The position numbers and the translations under genes were made by a program. From Jiangellales bacterium (GTDB taxonomy: Bacteria > Actinomycetota > Actinomycetes > Jiangellales > Jiangellaceae): a DNA stretch of 64,000 nt. Position 1 is the first letter of the stretch, and each line of letters opens with the position of its first letter. The stretch is taken from assembly GCA_030447955.1 (NCBI GenBank), contig JAUJNY010000001.1, forward strand, positions 761,485-825,484, written 5' to 3'. This document shows, piece after piece, positions 27,344-35,407 of the stretch. The notes beneath the pieces were generated by a model. It saw only the letters and a program-made list of their open reading frames with translations. It ran no database searches and was not told the origin of the DNA.

Positions 27344-28041
27344 GGTTGCCCTTGCAGCGCAGCCACCACATCCGTTGTGCTGCAGCGGTAAGACGTGAGC
27401 GTGTAGTCGAGGCTGGCCAGACATCGCTGCGCGGCCTCCGGGTCCACGACCCCGCAGGCGTCGTCCACCACGACGGGCAGGAAGCCGAGATCGGCGGCGT
27501 GCCGCGCGGTGGGTTCGATGCCGATCTCGAGTACGGCGCCGACCAGGACGAGGGTGCTCACCGATCGGTCGCGGAGCAACGCCTCCACTGGCGTCCCGAC
27601 CAACGCCGACATCCCGAGCTTGTCGAACACCGGTTCACCCGAGGCCGGCGCGAGCTCGTCCAGCAACTGAGTGTGCAGCGTCGGGAGGAAGGTGGCCTGG
27701 ACCGCCCGAGCCCGCTCCAGCCGCTGCCACGCCATCGCGGTTCGCAACCCCGCCGCGCCCAAGTGGGTGGGTGGCAGCGACACGTGCCGGACGTAGAGCA
27801 CAGGCGCACCCGCCGCCCGCGCCGCGTCGATCACCGACCGAACGCGCTGGACCAGGCCGTCGCGGTCCTGCACGTGGGCGAAGATGCCGACCTGAGCGTC
27901 GTACACGAGCACCGCGGTGCTGGTGGGGCGGCACATCTCGGCGATGGTCTCGGGGACCGACACTCCAAAGGCCTGCTGCATGCCGTGCAGCCTGTCACAG
28001 CGGTGGGTTCCCCAGGCCGGGCGAGTCTTCGCGTCGCTCAC
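27340..28041 (-). CDS. Isochorismatase-fold protein lacking the catalytic cysteine
   Basis: 233 residues. The cysteine-hydrolase fold is clear: [13 protein letters not shown] with Asp48, [22 protein letters not shown] with Lys141, and [20 protein letters not shown]. The position of the nucleophile (the Cys in GLAGDYCV of PncA) is Gly174 here. Asp and Lys are kept, so it may bind ligands without thiol chemistry, or use another route as in true isochorismatases. GTG start overlaps the VOC stop; its own stop overlaps the DUF664 remnant. Confidence 0.85.
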   Translation of the reverse strand: MSDAKTRPAWGTHRCDRLHGMQQAFGVSVPETIAEMCRPTSTAVLVYDAQVGIFAHVQDRDGLVQRVRSVIDAARAAGAPVLYVRHVSLPPTHLGAAGLRTAMAWQRLERARAVQATFLPTLHTQLLDELAPASGEPVFDKLGMSALVGTPVEALLRDRSVSTLVLVGAVLEIGIEPTARHAADLGFLPVVVDDACGVVDPEAAQRCLASLDYTLTSYRCSTTDVVAALQGQP

Positions 28042-28427
28042 CCCTCGGCGAGCTCCTCGGGGGTGAGCGGTCGCAGCACGCAGAACTCATTGCCGTCCGG
28101 GTCGGCCAGCACGACCCAGCTGACTGTGGGGCCTTGCCCTACGTCGGCGCGCCGCGCACCGAGCCCCTCCAGCCGGGCGACCTCGGCTGCCTGGTCACGC
28201 GGCCGCAGGTCCAGGTGGAGCCGGTTCTTGCCGGACTTCTCGCCGGGTACGCGGCCGAACAACAGATCCGGTACGACGCCGTCCTCGGGGCTGCCCGCCG
28301 GGGGCTCGAGCACGATCTCATCGTCGCGCTCGTACGTGCGGCGCCACCCGAGGGCGGACTGCCAAAAGCTCGCTAGTCGGGCGGGGTCAGCGGTATCGAT
28401 GCACAGGCACTGGATGCGAAGGTTCAT
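28038..28427 (-). CDS. VOC family protein (glyoxalase-like)
   Basis: 129 residues from ATG at 28427. Two beta-alpha-beta-beta-beta modules: CLCIDTADPARLASFWQSAL with LGWRR, and NRLHLDLRPRDQAAEVARL ending WVVLADPDGNEFCVLRP. This is the type annotated as glyoxalase/dioxygenase-like; metal residues are partly conserved (H in RLHLDL, E in NEF). It heads an overlapping minus-strand cluster (VOC, isochorismatase-like, DUF664 remnant, M15). Substrate unknown. Confidence 0.85.
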   Translation of the reverse strand: MNLRIQCLCIDTADPARLASFWQSALGWRRTYERDDEIVLEPPAGSPEDGVVPDLLFGRVPGEKSGKNRLHLDLRPRDQAAEVARLEGLGARRADVGQGPTVSWVVLADPDGNEFCVLRPLTPEELAEG

Positions 28428-29087
28428 TGCGCCGACCCTGCCGCCGGTGTGGCGGTCGGTCCACCGAGTTACCTCTCGGTCAACATCCTCCGCGGCGGGG
28501 ACTCCTCCGACGCAGTAACGAACGGTCACGTCGACTCGACGCTGAGGTTACCAGTGCGCCGTTCGGCGCCAAGCCGGTCGTTGCTGTCATGAAGGAGTTT
28601 CTGGCCCAGTTGCAGGATCCCGGCCCCTGTTACGACCCGCCTCGGTTACAACTCCAGGTCGCGACCGACGCCGTGGACGTGCGTACGACTCTGGTGGGCA
28701 AGCGCGCTGGCACCGTCACCTTGCATGTACGGCGGGCGACCGACTGCTGGGACCCCGTTGCCCTGAGACCCGTCGCAGTGAAACCAGTTCTAGTGGTGGT
28801 GAGAACCACTAACCCACATGGACCTTGGCCGTCACCTACGCAGTGCAGTCGATCGTGGTTCGGACGCCTGGTACCTGACAGATCGCCGGCGCCGTTCCGG
28901 GACGTCGGCGAGCCCAGGTCGCGGCGCTGCCGGTGTAGCGGTGGCGGCTTAGCGGGCGTCGCTGGTGCCCGGGTGCAGGAGTTGTCTGCGGAGACGGGCT
29001 CCCGGGAGCTCGCCGGCACGTCGGTATGGGAACCCAACCGCTGCTTGTAATTCGTAATTCCGGCTGGGATAAAGGGCGAGGGCGCAC
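28428..29087. other. 660-base stretch without a convincing gene
   Basis: A plus-strand frame is open from 28427 to 29050 and contains MKEFLAQLQDPGPCYDPPRL at 28589, where codon use is briefly gene-like. It soon turns Arg/Ser-rich and matches nothing I know, so it may be a remnant. A small hairpin (AGTGGT/ACCACT) lies near 28791-28810. A less GC-rich patch at 29045-29075 precedes the end of the S41 gene. This is where the accessory region begins. Confidence 0.5.
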
Positions 29088-30101
29088 CTATCGGCGTCCC
29101 AGCTGCTCGTTCAATTCCACCCGGACGTCGGTCAGCTCTTCCAGCAGGGCCTCGCCGGCCAGTACCTCGCCAGCGGCGATCCGACTCAGGACAGCGTCGA
29201 CGGCAAGCCGGTGCGCCACGTCGAGCGCGTCATCGACCGCGCACTCAACGTCCGGGACGATCCCAGTTCCCTCCCAGTTGCCCCCGGTGACGGCGTGACG
29301 AACCACAGCCGTCGGGACTCGGACGGCAACATGAGGGTCGACGACGTAGACGTCCACCGGGTTGGCGGCCCCTACGGTGCGCGCACCGACCAGAGTTGCC
29401 CGGCTGGCCGCCCGCAGGTCGTAGGCGAGTTCCTCGCAGCCAGACACCGTGCGTCGACCGGTGAGAGCGAACACCGGCACGTCGCTTCCAAGAAGCGGTT
29501 CCTTACCCGGCGGTGTGGCCGTCTGCTCAACGACCGCACCCTCGCGGTCGACGGTCTGAATCAGTGGTGTCCCGGCAGGAAGGAGATGCCCGAGAAAGTA
29601 CGCGACCCCGCTGGGCGCACCGCCGGTCGTACGCCGCAGATCGATGATCAAGGCACTGCACCGGGCGACGAAGGCGAACGCCGCATCGATGATCGCTGCC
29701 GTGCCCTCGGGCTCGTCGATATTCCGTACGACGAGGAGACCAACGTTGCCACGGAATCGCTCCGCCTTTTCGAACCCGTAGTTGTCGAGGGCCTCATGCG
29801 CCCAGTAACCAGCGAGGAAGTTGGGGTCGTCCCAGTCGCTGGTCGCCGACGGCTTCCGCACCTCTGGACTCCACCGCACCTGCAGGTGCAAGTCCGGCAG
29901 CACCGCTTGAAGGTTGGCAGTGAGCAGAGGAGCCAACTCCGCCGCGTACGGCACGGTCTCATAGCAGCCCGTACGCAACCGTCGCCGCAGCGCTCCGGCC
30001 GCTCGGGCGCCGCTGGCGGCGTCAACGTATCGAGACTCGACGCATACAGCTACAGCCTCGACCACAGATGTCAGCCGCGAGATGTCTGTGTTGGTCGTCA
30101 T
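29088..30101 (-). CDS. S41-family (tail-specific/IRBP-like) peptidase
   Basis: 337 residues from ATG at 30101. It has the N-terminal helical domain of IRBP-like S41 proteins (LRTGCYETVPYAAELAPLL), then GNVGLLVVRNI, ALIIDLRRTTGGAPSGVAYF, and the nucleophile region LTGRRTVSGCEELAYDLR with Ser in TVSG. TLVGARTVGAANP and IVPDVECAVDDALDVA end the protease domain. There is no signal peptide or PDZ domain. Targets unknown. It abuts the integration-scar region. Confidence 0.85.
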   Translation of the reverse strand: MTTNTDISRLTSVVEAVAVCVESRYVDAASGARAAGALRRRLRTGCYETVPYAAELAPLLTANLQAVLPDLHLQVRWSPEVRKPSATSDWDDPNFLAGYWAHEALDNYGFEKAERFRGNVGLLVVRNIDEPEGTAAIIDAAFAFVARCSALIIDLRRTTGGAPSGVAYFLGHLLPAGTPLIQTVDREGAVVEQTATPPGKEPLLGSDVPVFALTGRRTVSGCEELAYDLRAASRATLVGARTVGAANPVDVYVVDPHVAVRVPTAVVRHAVTGGNWEGTGIVPDVECAVDDALDVAHRLAVDAVLSRIAAGEVLAGEALLEELTDVRVELNEQLGRR

Positions 30102-30225
30102 CGGCCCAGCCCCTTGAATGGTTGGTTGCCCGTCACGCTGAACCGTCCACGGTCGGCAGAGAGCACGCGCCAGTCTCGCGCTCTTCCCCCGCAGCACCGT
30201 TGGATGGCCCCCTCACCCGCTCGTT

Positions 30226-30601
30226 CTTGGTGCGAAAGGGCACCGGCGTAGTCGCCTGGGCGCCCGCGGTGACCAAGCCGTTCGGTGACCTGGTGCAGAC
30301 TGCCGGTCTGCGGCCGATCCGGCTGCACGACCTCCACACGGGCGGGCGTCGCTGGACCGGCCTACGAGGCGCCGTGGCGGTCAAGGATGCTGGGGCACTC
30401 GTCTATCGCGATCATCTCCGTCACGTACTCCCGCCGGCTGGAGCTCGTCGGACGACAGCCCGGGGAGGCAGCAGCCGTAGTTCCGCGGCGCCGTGGGCGA
30501 TCGGCAATGTCACCCCTGAGGGGTCGCCAGGCGGGGGCGGGAAGGCGCTTGCGCAGGTCAGAGGGGTGCGCCGGGTTGTTCACAGTCGGGGGCCGGAGGG
30601 T
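30226..30601 (+). pseudogene. Decayed tyrosine integrase, C-terminal remnant 1
   Basis: The frame AVTKPFGDLVQTAGLRPIRL then HDLHTGGRRW is the end of an actinomycete phage-type integrase, where HDLRHGRAS is expected. The later GHSS and TYS(H/R)LL parts (KMLGHSSIAIIS-like) appear in another frame. No N-terminal half is present. After it comes a 60-base stretch also found after remnant 2, ending GGGGTGCGCCG, the first bases of the tRNA-Lys attachment core. It is a scar of an earlier insertion. Confidence 0.75.
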
Positions 30602-30776
30602 CTGTGAGCAATCCGTTAGCAGTCTCGGGTGAGGATGCAGACGCGTCGGAGGTCGTTCACGGCGGCGGTGTTTCTCACCGGAGTGGTGCCGTGCCGACTT
30701 CACCCGCTGGATCGAGCCACCGCCGCCCAGGGTGGTACGGCCGTCTGACACGTCACCTAACCGAATCTAGACAGGC

Positions 30777-32066
30777 TTACACGGGGCAGAAGGCGATGCC
30801 CTTGCGGTACTCGCCGGCAAAGCGCGCGCCGTCACTGCCCACCCACACGCCACTGGGAGTGACCAAAAAGTCTCTCCCGCCCACTGCTCTCGTCTTGCTC
30901 GGGTTCCAGGGCAATGCCTTTCCGGTTCCCGGATCGACGGCCGCTATGCCCTTTCGTTCTACCGCACCTTTACCGGCGGAGTCCTGGCCGTATGCGTTGT
31001 CCATCCACCGCTGGTGGCCCTGGACATAGACCGCAGCGCCAGTCGCCGTCACGGAGTGGAGAGTGTCGCCGCCGGTGTAGTTGATCCAGGTTGGCTTGGC
31101 CGGATTTGGCACGGCGGTCTCGAACCGAGCCACGGCATCGCAGACATCCAGGCCGATCCTGTCGTGACTCCGCGGCACCCAGCCGGTGGATACAAAGACA
31201 AAGTAGCTTCCGTCTGGGGAGAAGTCGACGTCACGGAGGTACTGCGGCAGGCTATCGGCTTTGCACATGTTCATTAGAGGTTGGTAGTACCACTCATTCA
31301 ACGAAACCCCTGTGGCACCCAGATTGAGCATGAATGCACGGTATCGAGTCTGTTCTCCGACGGAGGCGAAGTTCCCGATCGCAACCAGTCTGTCGCCGGC
31401 CGGGTTGACCGCGAATCGGTACACGTCCGTTGCGCCTGCTCGGTCCGAAAGCGATCCGGTGATGGGGATGTTGATATAACCAGTGTCCGCACCAGTCACC
31501 GGGTCGAGAGCTGCCAACTTCTTCGAGAACGTCCCACCGACGATTAGTCGGCCGTCCACCAGTCGAACGTCGGTAATCTTGCCTGACTTGATCCGAGCAT
31601 TGAAGGTCTGGTCCACGGCTCCGGTGCTGGCGTCAATCTTGACCAGCGCCTTGCGCGCCAACCCGTTGACGTTGCTGAACGCTCCCCCAACGTACAGCGA
31701 GGAGCCGCTAGCCGCGATCGCCCACACCGGCCCGTCGAAGGTCGGCCCAAAGGACGTGACCCCTCCCGTGATGGCGTCAAAACTGAAGATATGCGTCCGA
31801 ATGTACGTGATCGTTCGGTTCGCGTTTTCCACGGCGTGGAAAGACCCGCCGACGTAAATCTTGCCTTCGGACTGTGCCAGCGCATACGTCGCAGGCTTCT
31901 GCACCACGTCGTCGCTTAGCAGGTTCGGCGTGTAGTTGGCGGGATCCTCACTTACCACCGAAGCGTGCGCATCTGACGCCGCCACCGCCGACTCCGAGGA
32001 CAACGCTCCCACAGCCATCAAGATGCCGGCCGCGGGCACGGCGAACCGGCGAAGCACCTTACCCAT
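30777..32066 (-). CDS. Secreted beta-propeller protein
   Basis: 429 residues from ATG at 32066 with AAGGGG upstream. Signal peptide GKVLRRFAVPAAGILMAVGA, then repeated blades: GKIYVGGSFHAVEN, SSLYVGGAFSNVNG, GRLIVGGTFSKK, each with LxVGG(x)F, as in delta-60/Kelch-like exported proteins. It ends GVWVGSDGARFAGEYRKG. Base composition is less GC-rich than its core-genome neighbours. It lies alone between two integrase remnants and may be cargo left by an old element. Function unknown. Confidence 0.8.
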   Translation of the reverse strand: MGKVLRRFAVPAAGILMAVGALSSESAVAASDAHASVVSEDPANYTPNLLSDDVVQKPATYALAQSEGKIYVGGSFHAVENANRTITYIRTHIFSFDAITGGVTSFGPTFDGPVWAIAASGSSLYVGGAFSNVNGLARKALVKIDASTGAVDQTFNARIKSGKITDVRLVDGRLIVGGTFSKKLAALDPVTGADTGYINIPITGSLSDRAGATDVYRFAVNPAGDRLVAIGNFASVGEQTRYRAFMLNLGATGVSLNEWYYQPLMNMCKADSLPQYLRDVDFSPDGSYFVFVSTGWVPRSHDRIGLDVCDAVARFETAVPNPAKPTWINYTGGDTLHSVTATGAAVYVQGHQRWMDNAYGQDSAGKGAVERKGIAAVDPGTGKALPWNPSKTRAVGGRDFLVTPSGVWVGSDGARFAGEYRKGIAFCPV

Positions 32067-32349
32067 CGTGCAGGCCCCTTCCGACGAGCGATCGACCGAG
32101 GTCGACACAGCCACCGTCAGGGCGCCGCCACGACCACACCGATACGCAGCGTGACAGGTTGGGCCCCGAAACGCAAGGTCTGCGGTTGCCCCGTTACGTT
32201 CAGTGAGAGTCTCGGCTGTCATCAACGGACATGGTCAGGGCGTTGTCGACCTGACCCGCGGGGTACTGGAGGTCCGACAAGCAGGTCGTCCAACTCGACG
32301 GGTAGAGCCGGCGGTGCCCGTCATGCGGGGCGCGCACCGGGCATCACCT

Positions 32350-32771
32350 TCGGGGGCCGAAGACCGCCAGCGGTGACGCCCGCCGGGTCGACCTGGGAGC
32401 CCGGGGGGTGGGTGTGCTGCTCGCGCAGCGGCTCGCGCAGGACGTGGAGCGGGCCGAGTGGGGGAGGCGTACGCCGACCACGGGCTGGTCTTCGCCCGCG
32501 AGGACGGCAACCCGTTCGCACCGGGGGCGGTGACCAAGGCGTTCGGTGACCTCCTGCTCGGCGCCGGTCTGCGGCCGATCCGGCTCACGACCTCCGACAC
32601 GGGCGGGCGTCGCTGCTACTGGCGTCAGGGGCGCCGCTGTGGTGTCGAAGATGCTGGGGCACTCGTCCATCACCAGCACCTCCGACACGTACTCGCACCT
32701 GCTCGAGCGCGTCGGGCCGGCAGGCCGCGGAGGCTGCGGACGCCTTGGTGCCACGGCGCCGTGAGCAATCC
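32350..32771 (+). pseudogene. Decayed tyrosine integrase, C-terminal remnant 2
   Basis: Pieces of one integrase C-terminus lie in successive frames: GVGVLLAQRLAQDVERAEWG, then EAYADHGLVFAREDGNPFA with GAVTKAFGDLLLGAGLRPI, then RHGRASLLLASGAP, then VVSKMLGHSSITSTSDTYSH with LLERVG. At least three frame changes separate them. It is closely related to remnant 1, about 2.3 kb away in the same orientation. It ends 67 bases before the left attachment repeat. Confidence 0.8.
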
Positions 32772-32837
32772 GTGAGCAAACGGGCCCCTGAGGGGTCACC
32801 CGGCGGGGGCGATGAGGACGTTTCCGCAGGTCAGCGG

Positions 32838-32881
32838 GGTGCGCCGTCAGGGACTCGAACCCCGAACCCGCTGATTAAGAG
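32838..32881. repeat. Left attachment repeat (tRNA-Lys 3' half copy)
   Basis: 44 bases identical to 38542-38585, spanning the anticodon loop to just past the 3' end of tRNA-Lys. The 5' half of a tRNA is absent here, so it is not a gene. It is the attachment core displaced when the element inserted. Confidence 0.92.
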
Positions 32882-32896
32882 GGCGCGGGGGTGTCC

Positions 32897-33085
32897 CTAC
32901 CGGCTCAAACCAGAGTCCTCCGTCTTGCCCCAGCGAAGTCCACGTTTGCGCAGCTCAGACAGCAGATTCGTGGCCTCCCTCGGAGCGTCTCGGAGCAAGC
33001 TGGCGTGGCGTGGCTGGAGGGGTTCGCGAGGGGTTCGGCCGTCGGCATCCAGGTAGGCCCGAACGCCCAGCAACGCTCTCTGCAC
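32897..33085 (-). CDS. Possible 62-residue basic protein
   Basis: GTG at 33085, stop at 32897. It reads QRALLGVRAYLDADGRTPRE and later ATNLLSELRKRGLRWGKTED. The residue mix is more natural than in a shadow frame, with two amphipathic helices and a basic end. It begins 15 bases inside the left attachment repeat and could be an excisionase-like or regulatory protein, but there is no family match. Confidence 0.4.
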   Translation of the reverse strand: MQRALLGVRAYLDADGRTPREPLQPRHASLLRDAPREATNLLSELRKRGLRWGKTEDSGLSR

Positions 33086-33123
33086 GGTCGGGGGTGCGGG
33101 CGGTCGCGGCGACGCCGCATGGG

Positions 33124-33255
33124 ATGCGGCTCGTGGACCCCGACGACGAGGATTTCGTCGCGCTGCTCGACGCTCGCGGTGATTGGGAGTCCCGCGACGA
33201 CGTGGACTCGCGGATGCGCGCGGTGCCTAGAGCCACCTATGACGGTGGGGAGTGA
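33124..33255 (+). CDS. Possible 43-residue acidic protein
   Basis: ATG at 33124. MRLVDPDDEDFVALLDARGD then a mixed helix ending ATYDGGE. Third codon positions are G/C-rich. Its stop lies three bases before the start of the next gene, so the two would be coupled. No family recognised. Confidence 0.45.
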   Translation: MRLVDPDDEDFVALLDARGDWESRDDVDSRMRAVPRATYDGGE

Positions 33256-33257
33256 TC

Positions 33258-33608
33258 ATGCCTGCACCGGGACCAGGTAAGCCGCTGTGTTCGGCTCGGC
33301 GGACCAACGGACAGCCGTGTCGTCTGCCGCCGATCAAGGGTGGCGTCGTATGTATCAAGCACGGCGGTAGTGCTCCGCAGGTCCGGGAGGCGGCGAACCG
33401 GCGGCTAGCTGCCGCGACCGACCGGCTCATGGCCGCCCTACTCGACATCGCGTTGGACACTTCCCAACCGGTCCTTGCGCGGCTCACGGCGATCAAGGAC
33501 GGTCTCGACCGGGCCGGTGTCGGCAAGGACCGCCCGATCACGGTGGAGCTCAAGCGCTGGGAGCGCGACCTCGACGGGCTGTTCGTGGACGTCGCCCCGC
33601 GCAGATGA
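33258..33608 (+). CDS. Zinc-finger-like element protein (CxHGG type)
   Basis: 116 residues. The N-terminus has LCSARRTNGQPCRLPPIKGG and VVCIKHGGSAPQVREAANRR, a Cys-Cys-Cys-His set of the kind often found in actinomycete phages and islands, followed by a long helix. ATG at 33258 is six bases after GGGGAG. It probably binds nucleic acid; no function is known. Confidence 0.7.
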   Translation: MPAPGPGKPLCSARRTNGQPCRLPPIKGGVVCIKHGGSAPQVREAANRRLAAATDRLMAALLDIALDTSQPVLARLTAIKDGLDRAGVGKDRPITVELKRWERDLDGLFVDVAPRR

Positions 33609-33609
33609 G

Positions 33610-33714
33610 GTGATTGACGCCGAGGTCGTGGAGGACTGGCCTCTTCCGCTGCCTCCTCCGACCCCAGCGCGCAACGCCAGCGGGCCGCGCCCGCCCCGGT
33701 ATGGGAGGAGGTAG
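33610..33714 (+). CDS. Possible 34-residue proline-rich peptide
   Basis: GTG at 33610, just after the previous stop. The sequence IDAEVVEDWPLPLPPPTPAR is short and Pro-rich. Its stop shares a base with the next GTG, which is the main support. It may be only a spacer. Confidence 0.25.
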   Translation: MIDAEVVEDWPLPLPPPTPARNASGPRPPRYGRR

Positions 33715-33890
33715 TGGACAGCGTGGCCGTGTTCGCGGGCGTGCAGGTGTTGCATCTAGCCAACGACGCCGAGGCGTGGGAGACGTTCTGGCAGGCCGTC
33801 GCCCAAGCTCGCGCCGCGTACGAGGCCGACGACGATCACTTCGCCCGTTGGCGGGAGGAGCTCGGCGGTGCCGGTCGGGAGGAGGGTTGA
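33714..33890 (+). CDS. 58-residue acidic helical protein
   Basis: GTG at 33714, preceded by GGGAGGAGG. VFAGVQVLHLANDAEAWETF then an Ala/Glu helix ending GGAGREEG. Codon third positions are almost all G or C. No family recognised. It sits in the small-gene run that opens the element. Confidence 0.5.
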   Translation: MDSVAVFAGVQVLHLANDAEAWETFWQAVAQARAAYEADDDHFARWREELGGAGREEG

Positions 33891-34175
33891 GAACCCCAAC
33901 TCGACTCCCCATGGAGTCCCTGGTCGGGGATGACCGCCGTCGAGGGCTCCGGGCGGTCTGCGGCTCCCAGCGCCGCCCGGAGCCTCACCCGCGCGGTCCA
34001 GGGAGGCCCCTACGACGTGCGATCCCCGCTCGGCGGTGGCCCGGGGCCACCTCCGATCCGCGCGACGCGGTACGAGCCGGAGTAGCCAAGATGATCTTGA
34101 CTGGCGTTCGATTCCCCTCGTCCGTGAAGCCAAGGGGTCGCCCAACGCGTCGGCCCCGGTCGAGAGGAATCGCAG
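33891..34175. other. 285-base gap inside the element
   Basis: No reading frame here is gene-like. The 3' part (GAGAGGAATCGCAG) holds the ribosome site of the next gene. A palindromic GAGGGCTCCGGGCGG/GCCGCCCGGAGCCTC pair at about 33943-33992 could form a stem. It may carry the promoter of the recombinase operon. Confidence 0.4.
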
Positions 34176-34403
34176 ATGGACCGCCAAGAACTGACCCTCG
34201 GCGAGCTGTTGGAGCTCGCGGAAGGGATGCCCGAGGACACCCCGGTGCGGATGGCGCAGCAGCCGGCCTGGCCGTTCGAGTACAGCATCGGCGAGCCGGT
34301 TGTGGTGGACACCGAGGACGGCCCGGTGCTCTACCTGCCCGAGCGGCAGCAGACCCGTTATCTGCCCGGCGAGGTCGCGGCCGAGCTGGGGTGGCGGGAG
34401 TGA
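34176..34403 (+). CDS. 75-residue acidic protein, first gene of the recombinase operon
   Basis: ATG at 34176 after GAGAGGAA. ELTLGELLELAEGMPEDTPV, then a beta-rich middle (VVVDTEDGPVLYLPE) and EVAAELGWRE. The overlap GTGA with the serine recombinase shows it is translated with it. No family recognised. Confidence 0.65.
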   Translation: MDRQELTLGELLELAEGMPEDTPVRMAQQPAWPFEYSIGEPVVVDTEDGPVLYLPERQQTRYLPGEVAAELGWRE

Positions 34404-35044
34404 AGGTCGTCGGCTACGTGCGTGTCAGTACGCGCGAGCAGGCTGACTCCCGCCTCGGCTTGGATGCGCAACGCCGGGCGCTGGCCGAGGAGGCCGATCG
34501 CCGAGGGTGGGAACTGGAGCTCATCGAGGACGCCGGGTACACCGCCCGCACCGACAACCGGCCCGGGCTGCGCCGAACGCTGGCGATGCTCAAGCGACAC
34601 GAGGTGGACGCGCTGGTCGTCTACAAGCTCGACCGGCTCTCCCGGTCCGTGCAGCACTTCGCCGAGTTCCTCCACCTCGCGCAGAAGCAACGCTGGGCAC
34701 TCGTCGTGCTCGACCTCAACATCGACATGACCACCCCCAACGGGCGACTCGTTGCGCACATCCTCGCCGCAGTCGCTCAGTGGGAGTCGGAGATGATCGG
34801 CGTCCGCACCGCCGACGCAATGGCCGAGGCGAAGACACGCGGCGCCCGCTTCGGACGCGAGGGCATGGCTGGCGCAGACGCCGTCTCTCGAATCCGCCAC
34901 CTGCGAGAGCAGGGTTGGCCGTTCGCCCGCATCGCTACCGCGCTCGACGCCGAGGCCGTACCCACGCCGAACGGCGGCCAGCGTTGGTACGGCTCGACCG
35001 TCTCCCGCATCTACAACAGCGTCACCAAGGAGACCGCAGCGTGA
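34400..35044 (+). CDS. Serine recombinase (resolvase/invertase type)
   Basis: 214 residues. GYVRVSTREQADS carries the nucleophile Ser10 with Arg8. LVVYKLDRLSRSVQHFAEFL, AHILAAVAQWESEMIGVRT and the C-terminal helix-turn-helix (PFARIATALDAEAVPTPNGG with TVSRIYN) complete a small resolvase. It could resolve dimers, invert DNA or act with the tyrosine integrase. GTG overlaps the previous stop, and its stop overlaps the next gene. Confidence 0.92.
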   Translation: MKVVGYVRVSTREQADSRLGLDAQRRALAEEADRRGWELELIEDAGYTARTDNRPGLRRTLAMLKRHEVDALVVYKLDRLSRSVQHFAEFLHLAQKQRWALVVLDLNIDMTTPNGRLVAHILAAVAQWESEMIGVRTADAMAEAKTRGARFGREGMAGADAVSRIRHLREQGWPFARIATALDAEAVPTPNGGQRWYGSTVSRIYNSVTKETAA

Positions 35045-35406
35045 GAGGCGACGAAAAGCGAGTGGTGGAGGCCTTCTGCGCCTACCTGCAAGGTGAGGGC
35101 TGGGTCGTCCACACGGAGGTGGCTTTCGCCGACGTCTACGCGGAGCGTGGCGATCACCGGCTCTACGCCGAAGCGAAGGGCCGCACGGCGGCACCTGGCC
35201 TGGACGTGGACACCCTCTACGGCCAACTGCTGCGGCGAATGCCCCCAGACGAGCTAGGCCGCGCTCGGTTCGCAGTCGTCGTCCCCGCCAATGCGGCGGG
35301 TGCTGCCCTACGAGTACCAAGCCGCGTGCGAGAGCTACTGCAGGTTGACGTCTACACCGTCGCCAACGACGGCACCGTTCGCCAGATCACCGACGAGGAG
35401 CCCTGA
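35041..35406 (+). CDS. Small PD-(D/E)xK-like nuclease-fold protein
   Basis: 121 residues from GTG at 35041. EAFCAYLQGEGWVVHTEV is the usual first helix of these folds, Asp31 or Asp38 precedes LYAEAKGRT with the E-x-K pair Glu44 and Lys46, and FAVVVPANAAGAALRVPSRV ends it. This resembles a stripped restriction/Holliday-junction nuclease core. It lies between two recombinases in overlapping frames, so DNA processing during transfer is a fair guess. Confidence 0.7.
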   Translation: MRGDEKRVVEAFCAYLQGEGWVVHTEVAFADVYAERGDHRLYAEAKGRTAAPGLDVDTLYGQLLRRMPPDELGRARFAVVVPANAAGAALRVPSRVRELLQVDVYTVANDGTVRQITDEEP

Positions 35407-35407
35407 C

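Noticed and set aside
28589-29050. Possible coding frame beginning MKEFLAQLQDPG
   Set aside because: Codon use is gene-like for only about 70 codons and then becomes Arg/Ser-rich. There is no ribosome site of note and no family, so I list it only as a doubtful remnant.
32840-32881. tRNA-Lys-like sequence
   Set aside because: Only the 3' half is present, with no acceptor 5' arm or D-arm, so it is an attachment copy and not a tRNA gene.
34096-34120. T-loop-like GTTCGATTCC in the element gap
   Set aside because: The flanking bases do not pair into a T-stem and no anticodon or acceptor stem can be drawn around it.
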